Under the pieces are notes generated by a model. The model was not told where the DNA came from, ran no database searches, and worked only from the letters and a program-made list of their open reading frames with translations. The translations under genes were made by a program, and so were the position numbers. 36,882 bases of DNA from a virus. This document shows, in pieces, positions 1 to 6,388 of the stretch. The stretch spans positions 1 through 36,882 of IMG/VR virus record IMGVR_UViG_3300044638_000429; one strand, given 5' to 3'. The stretch's first letter is position 1, and each line of letters starts with the position of its first letter.

Positions 1-133
1 GAAACTTAGGATTCATCGACATACACCTTGCGCTCCAGCCCCCAATGAGACTTGAACGGATGCCAAATGCTTTTTGTTTTTATGGTCAGCTTTTGGTTGA
101 TAACTTTTTCAAAGTCCTTGTAGTCGGCCTCGG
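1..133. repeat. Terminal direct repeat, left copy
   Basis: Bases 1-133 recur at 36750-36882 with one difference: C at 117, T at 36866. The repeat covers the 3' part of the 78-aa gene and the start of the glycosyltransferase gene, whose reading frames continue correctly across the join. It most likely reflects assembly of a circular or circularly permuted molecule. A true physical terminal repeat is possible but not shown. Confidence 0.95.
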
Positions 134-242
134 TATCAAACCTGACGATTAGCTCTTTAAATGGCTCTTTTCTTTCCTGAACAAACTCAGGCATGCCGAC
201 CCATTCGGGATACTCGTCAAACAAATCCTTGTCTCCGGTCAC
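6..242 (-). CDS. Conserved small phage protein, 78 aa, unknown function
   Basis: A 78-residue acidic/basic mixed protein with no membrane segment. The second half carries a basic and aromatic stretch (KTKSIWHPFKSHWG) and the protein ends in YVDES. I recognise the general pattern from small phage proteins of unknown role but cannot assign a function. Its start overlaps the end of the DUF2800 nuclease gene by 4 bases (ATGA). Its end overlaps the start of the glycosyltransferase gene by 17 bases once the genome is circularised, so it is translationally linked to both. The single difference between the terminal repeats lies in this gene and is synonymous (Lys AAG versus AAA). Confidence 0.75.
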   Translation of the reverse strand: MTGDKDLFDEYPEWVGMPEFVQERKEPFKELIVRFDTEADYKDFEKVINQKLTIKTKSIWHPFKSHWGLERKVYVDES

Positions 243-1288
243 TGCTGCTTCTCCTTGACCAGAGATGCAGCAGCGTGCTTCTCACCGATCAGGTCTTCGC
301 TGATCTGAATGTCCAGTTTGGCAATGGCCGAGGGAGACTTCAGATCGAATGCCTGCGGATAGGACTTCAAAGCCTCGTAGGCCAAGGCGTCACTCTTCCA
401 AAACTTGGTCTTGCGCCCTGGCCGCAGTGTCCAGCCTTGGATGGTTGACCCCTCGGTGATCTGCCGCTTGGCTGACTCCAGCACTGCATCCGACCATAGC
501 GCTGCAAGCTGCGCCAGTTCAATGTCTTCAGGTGTAACGGCTGGCACTGTTATGGCCTCATCCTTGTCGGCCTGCTTCACAAGGTCTGCAAACTCTTTGC
601 GTGCGTTGTCCTGCACCTTCTGCCGCATGGATGGGCAGATGGGCTTGGCCTTGCAGTAGCGGCAAGCACTAGTGCTTGGGTTGGTCGGCGCGTCATCGGT
701 CAGCGCGAGGTTGGCAGCGGCCAGCAGTTCCTCGCCGTGCTTGATGAGGTCAGCGCCTGAGACTGTCCACTTGCTGTGGCCGGCACGGGGCTGGAAGATG
801 TGCATGGTGCATTGGATGGATTCAGGCGCATTCAACATGCGCATGACGCCCAGAGCGTAGGTCAGCATCTGCTTGTTGTCCTCAGCCTCGACCAGCACTC
901 GGCCCGTCTTGAGGTCGATGACATGGAGGTGGTCACCATCCACCAGCACGGCATCAGCAGTGCCGCCCAGCGACTGGTGCAGGGTCTTGAGGCCAGCGTC
1001 CACATTCACCTCGATCATGCGCTTGCGGGGATTCTCGACCAGCGTGTTGACAAAATCGGCGTACTCACCAGCCATGACGATGTGGTCATCGGGATAGTCT
1101 TTGGCGTCTACCGCCTCGCCGCGCAGGAAGCGCTCGGATAGCTCATGGATAGCCGTGCCGATGGCAGCGGCCTCACCCGCTGGCTCGTAGGGCATCTTGC
1201 TTTCCAAGCGGTAAGAGCCTGGGCAGCTCATCACCCTGTCCATGCGGGATGCTGAGAGACGGGCGTGTTTTCTGGTTTCATGTTGCAT
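239..1288 (-). CDS. Cas4/RecB-like PD-(D/E)XK nuclease (DUF2800 family)
   Basis: A 349-aa product from the ATG at 1288, chosen because AAAGGAGA lies just upstream; the frame stays open further but overlaps the HNH gene. Residues expected for a PD-(D/E)XK exonuclease are visible: His48 in GTAIHELSERF, Asp112 in GGTAD, Asp125-Leu-Lys127 in VIDLKTG, and Gln140/Tyr144. One Cys near the N terminus (SCPGS, Cys22) and three near residues 209-218 (CRYCKAKPICP) match the 4Fe-4S pattern of Cas4/AddB-type nucleases. DUF2800 proteins commonly neighbour DUF2815 ssDNA-binding proteins, SNF2 helicases and VRR-NUC nucleases in phage replication modules, and all three occur here. A role in DNA end processing or recombination is inferred. 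Confidence 0.85.
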   Translation of the reverse strand: MQHETRKHARLSASRMDRVMSCPGSYRLESKMPYEPAGEAAAIGTAIHELSERFLRGEAVDAKDYPDDHIVMAGEYADFVNTLVENPRKRMIEVNVDAGLKTLHQSLGGTADAVLVDGDHLHVIDLKTGRVLVEAEDNKQMLTYALGVMRMLNAPESIQCTMHIFQPRAGHSKWTVSGADLIKHGEELLAAANLALTDDAPTNPSTSACRYCKAKPICPSMRQKVQDNARKEFADLVKQADKDEAITVPAVTPEDIELAQLAALWSDAVLESAKRQITEGSTIQGWTLRPGRKTKFWKSDALAYEALKSYPQAFDLKSPSAIAKLDIQISEDLIGEKHAAASLVKEKQQ

Positions 1289-1299
1289 AGCTTTCTCCT

Positions 1300-1830
1300 T
1301 TAAATTGATTTTTCTACTAAATATCCACGGCATCGGCCACCGCGACTCCAAGCGCTTTGGACTGCATTGGTGGTCACTTCCAAGTGTCTTGCGGCATCAG
1401 CCATCGATCTAAACCAGCCGACTGTTTCGTTCTTCTTGTTTTTAAGGAACACTGGAGACGCTGGCTTGCTGAAGCATTTGATTTGATATATCGCGTGATG
1501 AGTGTTTTCTAAAGCTGAAATCCATTCCAAGTTCTCTGGCTGGTTGTCTGTTTTGATGTTGTTCTTGTGGTTGACAGTCAGCGAAAAGTCGCCATCAACA
1601 AACGCCATTGCAACAAGTCGATGCACCACCATTTTTTTTCCAAACCTCAATTCAACCTGGTGGTATCCATCCTTTGTGATCCAAGGCTTTAAAAGTCTGC
1701 CTTTGTACAAAACTGGGCCAACACTGCCCCACTTGTTTTTCTTGATGACTGTCCTGTTCACGCTTCGCACTTGACCCAAGTTGCTGGCCTCGTAGCCGCT
1801 GTGATTCGGAATTGCTTTCCATATTTCCAT
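1300..1830 (-). CDS. Free-standing HNH homing endonuclease (NUMOD4-HNH_3)
   Basis: A 176-aa product from the ATG at 1830; an in-frame ATG at 1857 would overlap the helicase gene. The N terminus (EIWKAIPNHSGYEASNLGQVRS) is a NUMOD4 module. The middle holds an HNH_3 core: VHRLVAMAF, then VNHKNN, then NQPENLEW and N-T-H-H. The C-terminal part (GWFRSMADAARHLEVTTNAVQ) resembles a NUMOD1 DNA-binding helix. Such enzymes cleave intron- or gene-less alleles and spread themselves. It sits between helicase and nuclease genes, overlapping no core gene by more than a few bases, as usual for a stand-alone homing endonuclease. It could act in trans on the two ORF-less capsid introns, but that is speculation. 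Confidence 0.85.
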   Translation of the reverse strand: MEIWKAIPNHSGYEASNLGQVRSVNRTVIKKNKWGSVGPVLYKGRLLKPWITKDGYHQVELRFGKKMVVHRLVAMAFVDGDFSLTVNHKNNIKTDNQPENLEWISALENTHHAIYQIKCFSKPASPVFLKNKKNETVGWFRSMADAARHLEVTTNAVQSAWSRGGRCRGYLVEKSI

Positions 1831-1837
1831 GATGGCC

Positions 1838-3064
1838 TCAAATGATTTGTGAAACAATTTTCTGCTTTTTAATCACGCGATCCAGAATTGTGTGATCGAG
1901 TGATGCCCTGACTGTCAGCAAATAAATCAGCGGCTTCACGCCGTTTTTATTGATGTTCTCAACCCTGCTGGACGCTTGCTCTAAGGCGCTGGTCTGCCAT
2001 GTTGGCTCAACAAAAACAATCGTGTCTGATGCCGACAGATCGATGCCCTCACCGCAAGAACTGATGTTGCCAATAAAGCACTTTGTCTTGCCCGACTGAA
2101 AGTCATCAATGTTTTTTGTTCGCTGGTCTTTGGGCGTGTCACCTACAACCATGACCGGCTTAAACTCTTTGAGGCCATCAAAAAGGATTGAGACAACATC
2201 CTTGTGGTGAGCAAAGACCACCACAGGCTCACCAGACTGAAGTAAGTCATTGATAAATTCCACAGCCAGTGGGGCTTTGCGGATTCCAGCTTCGCGCATG
2301 ATCTCTGACAAGCCCTCGAATGCCAGCAAGGCATTGGGGTTTGCCATCAATGAGTCAGCGTCAAAGTTTTGCTCACGCTTGTCAATTGGCAGGTCAAAGG
2401 TGATGAGGCTGATTTGCGGCTCTTTGTAGTCCATGAAGATGTCTTCTTTCCTGCGCCTTAAAAGGTGCGGCCTGACCAGCGCCTTAAGTTCAGGGATGTT
2501 GGATGCACCAGACACATCCAGACCGCCCCACGGGGGATTCCATGCCTTGGCGTACCGATAAACAAAGTCAAACCAACCCCCCCTGTAAATCCCTAGTCCA
2601 TGAAGTATAGGCCATAACTCAGCCGGCCTGTTTGGCACGATAGTCCCGCTGAGGGCATAGACCCTGTCGATCTTTTTCATCATCAGCATGGCGGCTTTGG
2701 TACGGATGGCCTTGTTGTTTTTGAGCCTGTGGCACTCGTCAAACACCACAGTTTTAATTCCTGTAAAAGCCGTGACACTGCTAAGAATATCGTAGTTCAC
2801 GATGGTCACGCCAGAGGCGATAAGCTCACCAGCCTGCTTCTTGCCGGTAATGACTTTGACGGGGATGGACGGGTTGAGCTTGTTGAAAGCCGCCTCCCAG
2901 ACTGTCTTGGCAATGGCTGGGCAGACCACGATGGCCGGCAGGTGCTCAAGTGCCGCCGCTGCCGCCGGCAGGGTCTTGCCCACACGGGGCTGGTCGGCAA
3001 GGATGCAGCGCCGGTTGGCCAGCAGAAAGTCTCTGGCCTCTTCTTGATGGGGGAACAGTTTCAT
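1838..3064 (-). CDS. SNF2-family DEAD/DEAH-like helicase
   Basis: A 408-aa product from the ATG at 3064, preceded by GAGGAAA; the open frame runs 45 codons further upstream into regulatory DNA without a convincing start. Helicase motifs appear in order: Gln7 after an FPHQ motif, Walker A ADQPRVGKT (23-31), motif II DECH (109-112), SGT (139-141) and motif VI QASSRVENIN (363-372, arginine at 367). Size and spacing fit the compact SMARCAL1-like SNF2 helicases of phage replication modules. It is the first gene of the long minus-strand series. DNA remodelling or fork processing is inferred; no DNA polymerase gene accompanies it. Confidence 0.9.
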   Translation of the reverse strand: MKLFPHQEEARDFLLANRRCILADQPRVGKTLPAAAAALEHLPAIVVCPAIAKTVWEAAFNKLNPSIPVKVITGKKQAGELIASGVTIVNYDILSSVTAFTGIKTVVFDECHRLKNNKAIRTKAAMLMMKKIDRVYALSGTIVPNRPAELWPILHGLGIYRGGWFDFVYRYAKAWNPPWGGLDVSGASNIPELKALVRPHLLRRRKEDIFMDYKEPQISLITFDLPIDKREQNFDADSLMANPNALLAFEGLSEIMREAGIRKAPLAVEFINDLLQSGEPVVVFAHHKDVVSILFDGLKEFKPVMVVGDTPKDQRTKNIDDFQSGKTKCFIGNISSCGEGIDLSASDTIVFVEPTWQTSALEQASSRVENINKNGVKPLIYLLTVRASLDHTILDRVIKKQKIVSQII

Positions 3065-3213
3065 CGTTTTCCTCGTTTTCAGCGGTTTATGGAATCTTGA
3101 TTGTGGATCAAAGAAAAAACACTTGCAACATTTATTTGTGCTAAAGTGCAATTGTCTGACCGCTTTGGTCAGGCTGAAAACCTGAAAACGATCAACCAAT
3201 AGGAAACGATCAA
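3065..3213. promoter_or_regulatory. Divergent control region between helicase and SSB genes
   Basis: This 149-bp intergenic stretch separates the minus-strand helicase from the plus-strand ssDNA-binding gene, so it should hold both promoters. It contains a perfect inverted repeat, CTGACC-gcttt-GGTCAG, at 3156-3172. It also has a 10-bp direct repeat, AAACGATCAA, at 3186-3195 and 3204-3213, the second copy touching the plus-strand start codon. An extended -10-like TGCTAAAGT at 3139-3147 has no good -35 partner, so the exact promoters are uncertain. The dyad is a plausible operator for one of the two small DNA-binding proteins encoded nearby. Confidence 0.55.
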
Positions 3214-3780
3214 ATGTCTACAAGAGTCACAACCGGCGAGGTGCGCACCTCCTACTTCTCAGGCTTGCAAAGCCGCAAAAACGAAATGAATGGCAAGGAT
3301 GAGTACAGCACTCAGATCCTCATTCCCAAGACCGACAAAGAAACGCTGGCCGCTTTAAAGGCAGCAGCCAAAGAGGCACTGGTCGCCAAGTTCGGCGACA
3401 AAGTGCCGAAAAACATCCGCAACCCATTGCGTGATGGCGACACTGAAACCAAGACAGACGGGTCGCCGCTTGGCAAAGAGTACGCCGGCCACTTCTTTTG
3501 CAATGTCAAAAGCACCGCCAAGCCTGGTGCTATTGACGCCCACGGCAACGACCTGATTGGCGCTGACGATATTGTCAGTGGCGACTATGTGCGGGTGAGT
3601 CTGAATGCCTACGCCTACAGCCAAGCCGGCAACAATGGCGTGTCCTTTGGCCTGAACAACATCTTGTTGCTCAAGAAGGGTCAGCCTCTGGGTGGCTCTA
3701 AGCCGTCTGCTGCGGATGATTTCGGCATTGGCAAGTCGGCTGCACCAGCCGCCGCTGCCGCCGAGTCTTCAGACTGGTGA
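3214..3780 (+). CDS. Phage single-stranded DNA-binding protein (DUF2815)
   Basis: A 188-aa plus-strand protein preceded by AGGA at suitable spacing. It has the DUF2815 layout: an N-terminal OB-like region (TGEVRTSYFSGLQ), a K/E-rich helical middle, a beta-rich GDYVRVSLNAYAYSQAGN segment, an Ala/Pro-rich linker and an acidic C terminus ending ESSDW. Acidic tails of this kind recruit partner proteins in many SSBs. The family typically travels with DUF2800 nuclease, SNF2 helicase and VRR-NUC genes, all present. Unusually, it is transcribed away from the other replication genes. The last 12 bases overlap the end of the convergent repressor gene. Confidence 0.88.
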   Translation: MSTRVTTGEVRTSYFSGLQSRKNEMNGKDEYSTQILIPKTDKETLAALKAAAKEALVAKFGDKVPKNIRNPLRDGDTETKTDGSPLGKEYAGHFFCNVKSTAKPGAIDAHGNDLIGADDIVSGDYVRVSLNAYAYSQAGNNGVSFGLNNILLLKKGQPLGGSKPSAADDFGIGKSAAPAAAAAESSDW

Positions 3781-3963
3781 TTTCTGCTCAATCAGCTTGA
3801 GCAGCGCCTGCTCAAGTTGGTTGACTGAATCCCAAAGGGGTTTAACAGACCCAGACATCCAGCGGCTCACCTGCGGCTGCTGGATGCCAGCCTCACGGCA
3901 GACGGCATTCATCCTGATGCCATGCTCTCTGGCCTTATCCCGAATATCTTGTACTGATTGCAT
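3769..3963 (-). CDS. Small Cro/XRE-like helix-turn-helix regulator
   Basis: A 64-aa protein that is mostly one helix-turn-helix: residues about 16-40 (IRMNAVCREAGIQQPQVSRWMSG) match the Cro/XRE or YdaS-like pattern, with a recognition helix around QPQVSRWM. It is too short to carry an oligomerisation or cleavage domain. It is flanked by the two plus-strand transcription units and overlaps the end of the SSB gene by 12 bases. The neighbouring palindrome at 3987-3998 is a natural candidate operator. A role as the lysis/lysogeny or early-gene switch is inferred from position only. Confidence 0.75.
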   Translation of the reverse strand: MQSVQDIRDKAREHGIRMNAVCREAGIQQPQVSRWMSGSVKPLWDSVNQLEQALLKLIEQKSPV

Positions 3964-4060
3964 AGGTGTATTTTAGCAACAACAGATCAATTTATTGACT
4001 ACTATGCAATATTGTTTATTTGATGTAAACTTCGTAACACTACTAACTCAAGGGGACAAC
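3964..4060. promoter_or_regulatory. Divergent AT-rich operator/promoter region
   Basis: An AT-rich 97-bp gap between the repressor gene (minus) and the small-ORF operon (plus). It holds a perfect palindrome TCAAT-tt-ATTGA at 3987-3998, which overlaps a -35-like TTGACT at 3995-4000. It also has an inverted repeat GTTTA-N7-TAAAC at 4014-4030. The matching -10 (TATTTG at 4017-4022, spacing 16) is weak. A strong ribosome site AAGGGG precedes the ATG at 4061. The arrangement suggests repressor control of the plus-strand operon. Confidence 0.5.
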
Positions 4061-4165
4061 ATGAACAAATTAAGCAATCGTGCCGATGCGGCGCTGGACT
4101 ATCTGCTGTGCTTGGTGATTGGCTGCGGCTTGGCTGCTGCGCTGGTGGCATGGTGGTCAGCATGA
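4061..4165 (+). CDS. Small single-pass membrane protein, 34 aa
   Basis: A short ORF with a good ribosome site (AAGGGGACAAC before ATG). The 34-aa product has a polar N terminus with an RADAALD stretch and then a hydrophobic segment rich in Leu, Ala, Gly and Cys (about residues 14-30), ending WWSA. Its TGA overlaps the next start in the ATGA arrangement, as do the following gene pairs, indicating coupled translation. Function unknown; small early membrane proteins in phages often alter host physiology or exclude superinfection, but nothing here proves that. Confidence 0.6.
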   Translation: MNKLSNRADAALDYLLCLVIGCGLAAALVAWWSA

Positions 4166-4323
4166 TCAAGACGCCGCCACCATCGCTGAACAAAACGCTC
4201 GGGGCGTACAACCCCCTTGAACTCAAACCCTTCACAGGCCGACCAGGTGCAATGGACGCATTCAAGCTGCCGTCCTTGATCGCCAATGTGCAGGTCTTTA
4301 GGAAAGATGCGGACAAACTATGA
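4162..4323 (+). CDS. Hypothetical protein, 53 aa
   Basis: The ATG at 4162 overlaps the previous stop by four bases (ATGA), and the gene's own stop overlaps the next start the same way. The product starts MIKTPPPSLNKTLG and is Pro/Leu-rich, with no membrane segment or recognised domain. The frame extends upstream, but coupling favours this start. Function unknown. Confidence 0.6.
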   Translation: MIKTPPPSLNKTLGAYNPLELKPFTGRPGAMDAFKLPSLIANVQVFRKDADKL

Positions 4324-4508
4324 GTGAGACAATCTTTGAGGCTGCCATCGAGGCTGCCATTGAACTGATGGACGATCTGCTGTCGCCGGAGATGTATGGC
4401 CATGCGATACCGGAAGATGTTCACACAAGGGTTTTCGTGGTGCGTTCCATACTGCGCCGTGAGTACACCCGCCGGATGCAAGATGCGCGGACTAAAACCG
4501 GTCTATAG
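4320..4508 (+). CDS. Hypothetical protein, 62 aa
   Basis: A 62-aa, mostly helical protein with an acidic N-terminal half (FEAAIEAAIELMDDLLSPEMYG) and a basic C terminus (RREYTRRMQDARTKTG). It is coupled by ATGA to the preceding gene and overlaps the next gene by 26 bases. No family recognised. Its place in a tight early operon suggests a host-interaction or regulatory accessory protein, by context only. Confidence 0.55.
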   Translation: MSETIFEAAIEAAIELMDDLLSPEMYGHAIPEDVHTRVFVVRSILRREYTRRMQDARTKTGL

Positions 4509-4863
4509 AGCCGCCATCATCCGGCTTTTGAGCATTGGCCCGTTGAGCGTGGCCGAGATAGCTGTGCGCCTGCCTTGCGCTTTGGCCACTGCTTACGACA
4601 ATGTCAGAGCATTACGCAAGGCTGGGTTGGTGCGGGTGTATGGCTATGAGAAGTCAGGCAACATGACCACGGCCTTGCTGACGATGGGCAGTGAGCCGGA
4701 TGCACCAAGGCCGCTGTCGTTCACGGCCGCCGAGCGCATGCGCAAGAAGCGCCACAAGATGAGCGCTGACGATAAGGATTTTCTGAATGCACGCCGCCGT
4801 CAGAGGAATCGAAAGATCAAGATCGACCCGCTGACGGCGGCATTTTTTGGGGGGATGCGTTAA
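4483..4863 (+). CDS. Winged helix-turn-helix DNA-binding protein
   Basis: A 126-aa protein from the ATG at 4483. Residues about 10-55 (RAAIIRLLSIGPLSVAEIAVRL, then ALRKAGLVRVYGYE) form a classical winged-helix core: helix, helix, recognition helix with TAYDNVRALRKAGL, and a beta wing. The C-terminal third is very basic (RMRKKRHK, RRRQRNRKIKI). It is probably a transcription regulator, but I cannot name its operator. The end of the gene encodes an intrinsic terminator, and the stop codon abuts the end of the convergent minus-strand series at 4860. Confidence 0.7.
   Translation: MRGLKPVYRAAIIRLLSIGPLSVAEIAVRLPCALATAYDNVRALRKAGLVRVYGYEKSGNMTTALLTMGSEPDAPRPLSFTAAERMRKKRHKMSADDKDFLNARRRQRNRKIKIDPLTAAFFGGMR
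4793..4848 (+). terminator. Intrinsic terminator of the plus-strand operon, inside the wHTH gene
   Basis: A perfect 11-bp stem (GCCGCCGTCAG at 4793-4803, CTGACGGCGGC at 4831-4841) encloses a 27-nt loop that contains a smaller GATC-aa-GATC dyad. It is followed by A and six T residues (4843-4848). It ends plus-strand transcription just before the convergent minus-strand genes, yet lies in the coding sequence of the last gene. Confidence 0.75.
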
Positions 4864-6380
4864 GGGGCGACCATGCCCAGAAGCCCCAATTGCTGGAGCT
4901 TGCGCATCTCTTCATCTTGCTGTGCAGCCAACAGGTCTGGGGCTGCCACACCCATAGACGCCGCAATGGCTGCACTTTTACGGAATGGGTCAAAGGCTGC
5001 AAAACGGGAGCGTAATTGCTCTGGCCTGAATGGGATAACAACTTGATGTGCCTCCCCACCCATCTTTCCACCAGTATCCAAAATTCCATTGAATCCCAAT
5101 TTTTCTAATTGCGCTGTAACTTTGTCTGGGATTGAAGTCCAAACGAATGAATTTGTGCCTTTAGAGAGATCATCCTCAAGCTGATTTACCCATTGCTTTG
5201 GCGTAAATCTTGTGTTTTTATCCCATTGATCTACACCGCCAGTTTTTACTCTTGTTCTATCGCTTTTGAATTGATCTTTTAAAAATGGTATGACAGTTTC
5301 TTTGATTGTTGCTGTGTCTGATGTGTTGATCGGATTGCTGATCATTGCCTTGCCAGTCATCACGCCTTTGGCAGATGTCCATGGCGCATTTGTTTGCGTG
5401 ATGTCGTAAGGAAATCCAGCCAACTTATAAATATCAGCCAATTCACTTGGAGCGTAAGCATCAAGCATTCCGCTTTCCGCATATGTTTTTCTTAAAGCTG
5501 TAAGTGGGTTACCTCTTGATTCTTTGTTCAAGGTGTAATCCCAATGGCTTTTTGCATATGGAGCACCTTCGCTGCTTTGATGCAAAACAAAACCTCCAGA
5601 TGCCTCCGCTGGGTCTGCATATCCAATACGACTTGCCTTATCAAGTATTTCTGATTTTTTCTCAGCGGGTAATCTGTACCAAACATTCTCAACATTGATT
5701 GGAGATGTGCCACGCTCACCCATTGCCTTGGGCAAGACTTGGAAATAATCTGCAAGATTTCCTTCATTTTGAAGTGCCAATGAAGTATCTGCTTTATTCA
5801 TGGCGTAATTTGATGCCATTGCTGGTGTATTAGTACCAAATGGCATTGGCCCAGATGTAGCCTTTTTCGGGTTTAAATTTTTACCTGCAAGCAATCTGTC
5901 CATGCGCTCAGTACCATGCAAATAATCAATTGCACCCATTGCTGTAGCCCTTTGCTCTGCCGTGTTACTGCCAAGCAAGCCAAGACCACCTTGCTCAACT
6001 GGCAAAGCTGCACGCTGCTGGGCTAAACGCAAAGCATTCTCTTGTGGGTAAACAAATTTTGACCCCACATTTTTAATGCTCGCACCAACTGGCAAGCCCT
6101 TTGTAATTGGCGCTAGGAATGGTGCAAGCTGTGCAGCAAGACCCAGGCCATAAGCTGGACGGGCCACATTCTGGATGGCTTGATAGTCAGGATTCATAAC
6201 ACTAAACCCCATCTGGTCAGGGGCAGTGCCAAGCAGGCCAGAGACGGCAGCATAGGTGCGCGGGTCGGGCAGGGTATTGACATCACGCTGCGCGGCCAAG
6301 GCTCTGGCCCTTGCACCTTGGCGCTGGATGTTGGGGTTGCCAAAAAATGGCAACAACTCTTCGTCATCAAGCAGGGCCAT
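4860..6380 (-). CDS. Putative virion protein with ADP-ribosyltransferase-like features
   Basis: A 506-aa protein, last in the virion-gene series, with AAGGA upstream of its ATG. Residues 149-200 (YLHGT at 153-157, then FGTNTPAMASNYA at 181-193) resemble the first strands of an ADP-ribosyltransferase fold: an H-G-T motif followed by a Tyr-Ala helix. The region at 429-466 (GFNGILDTGG, VVIPFRPEQLRSRFAAFDP) resembles the C-terminal end of polyvalent-protein ART domains, where a 'VVF-P-x-x-I-x-S' strand is typical. The NAD-binding and catalytic residues cannot be placed firmly. If the call is right, it may be injected with the DNA to modify host proteins. It may instead be only a structural ejection protein. 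Confidence 0.5.
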   Translation of the reverse strand: MALLDDEELLPFFGNPNIQRQGARARALAAQRDVNTLPDPRTYAAVSGLLGTAPDQMGFSVMNPDYQAIQNVARPAYGLGLAAQLAPFLAPITKGLPVGASIKNVGSKFVYPQENALRLAQQRAALPVEQGGLGLLGSNTAEQRATAMGAIDYLHGTERMDRLLAGKNLNPKKATSGPMPFGTNTPAMASNYAMNKADTSLALQNEGNLADYFQVLPKAMGERGTSPINVENVWYRLPAEKKSEILDKASRIGYADPAEASGGFVLHQSSEGAPYAKSHWDYTLNKESRGNPLTALRKTYAESGMLDAYAPSELADIYKLAGFPYDITQTNAPWTSAKGVMTGKAMISNPINTSDTATIKETVIPFLKDQFKSDRTRVKTGGVDQWDKNTRFTPKQWVNQLEDDLSKGTNSFVWTSIPDKVTAQLEKLGFNGILDTGGKMGGEAHQVVIPFRPEQLRSRFAAFDPFRKSAAIAASMGVAAPDLLAAQQDEEMRKLQQLGLLGMVAP

Positions 6381-6388
6381 GATGTTCC

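Noticed and set aside
3065-3199. 45-codon N-terminal extension of the helicase
   Set aside because: Lies in the divergent control region, Cys/Phe-rich and unlike the family; the ATG at 3064 has the good ribosome site.
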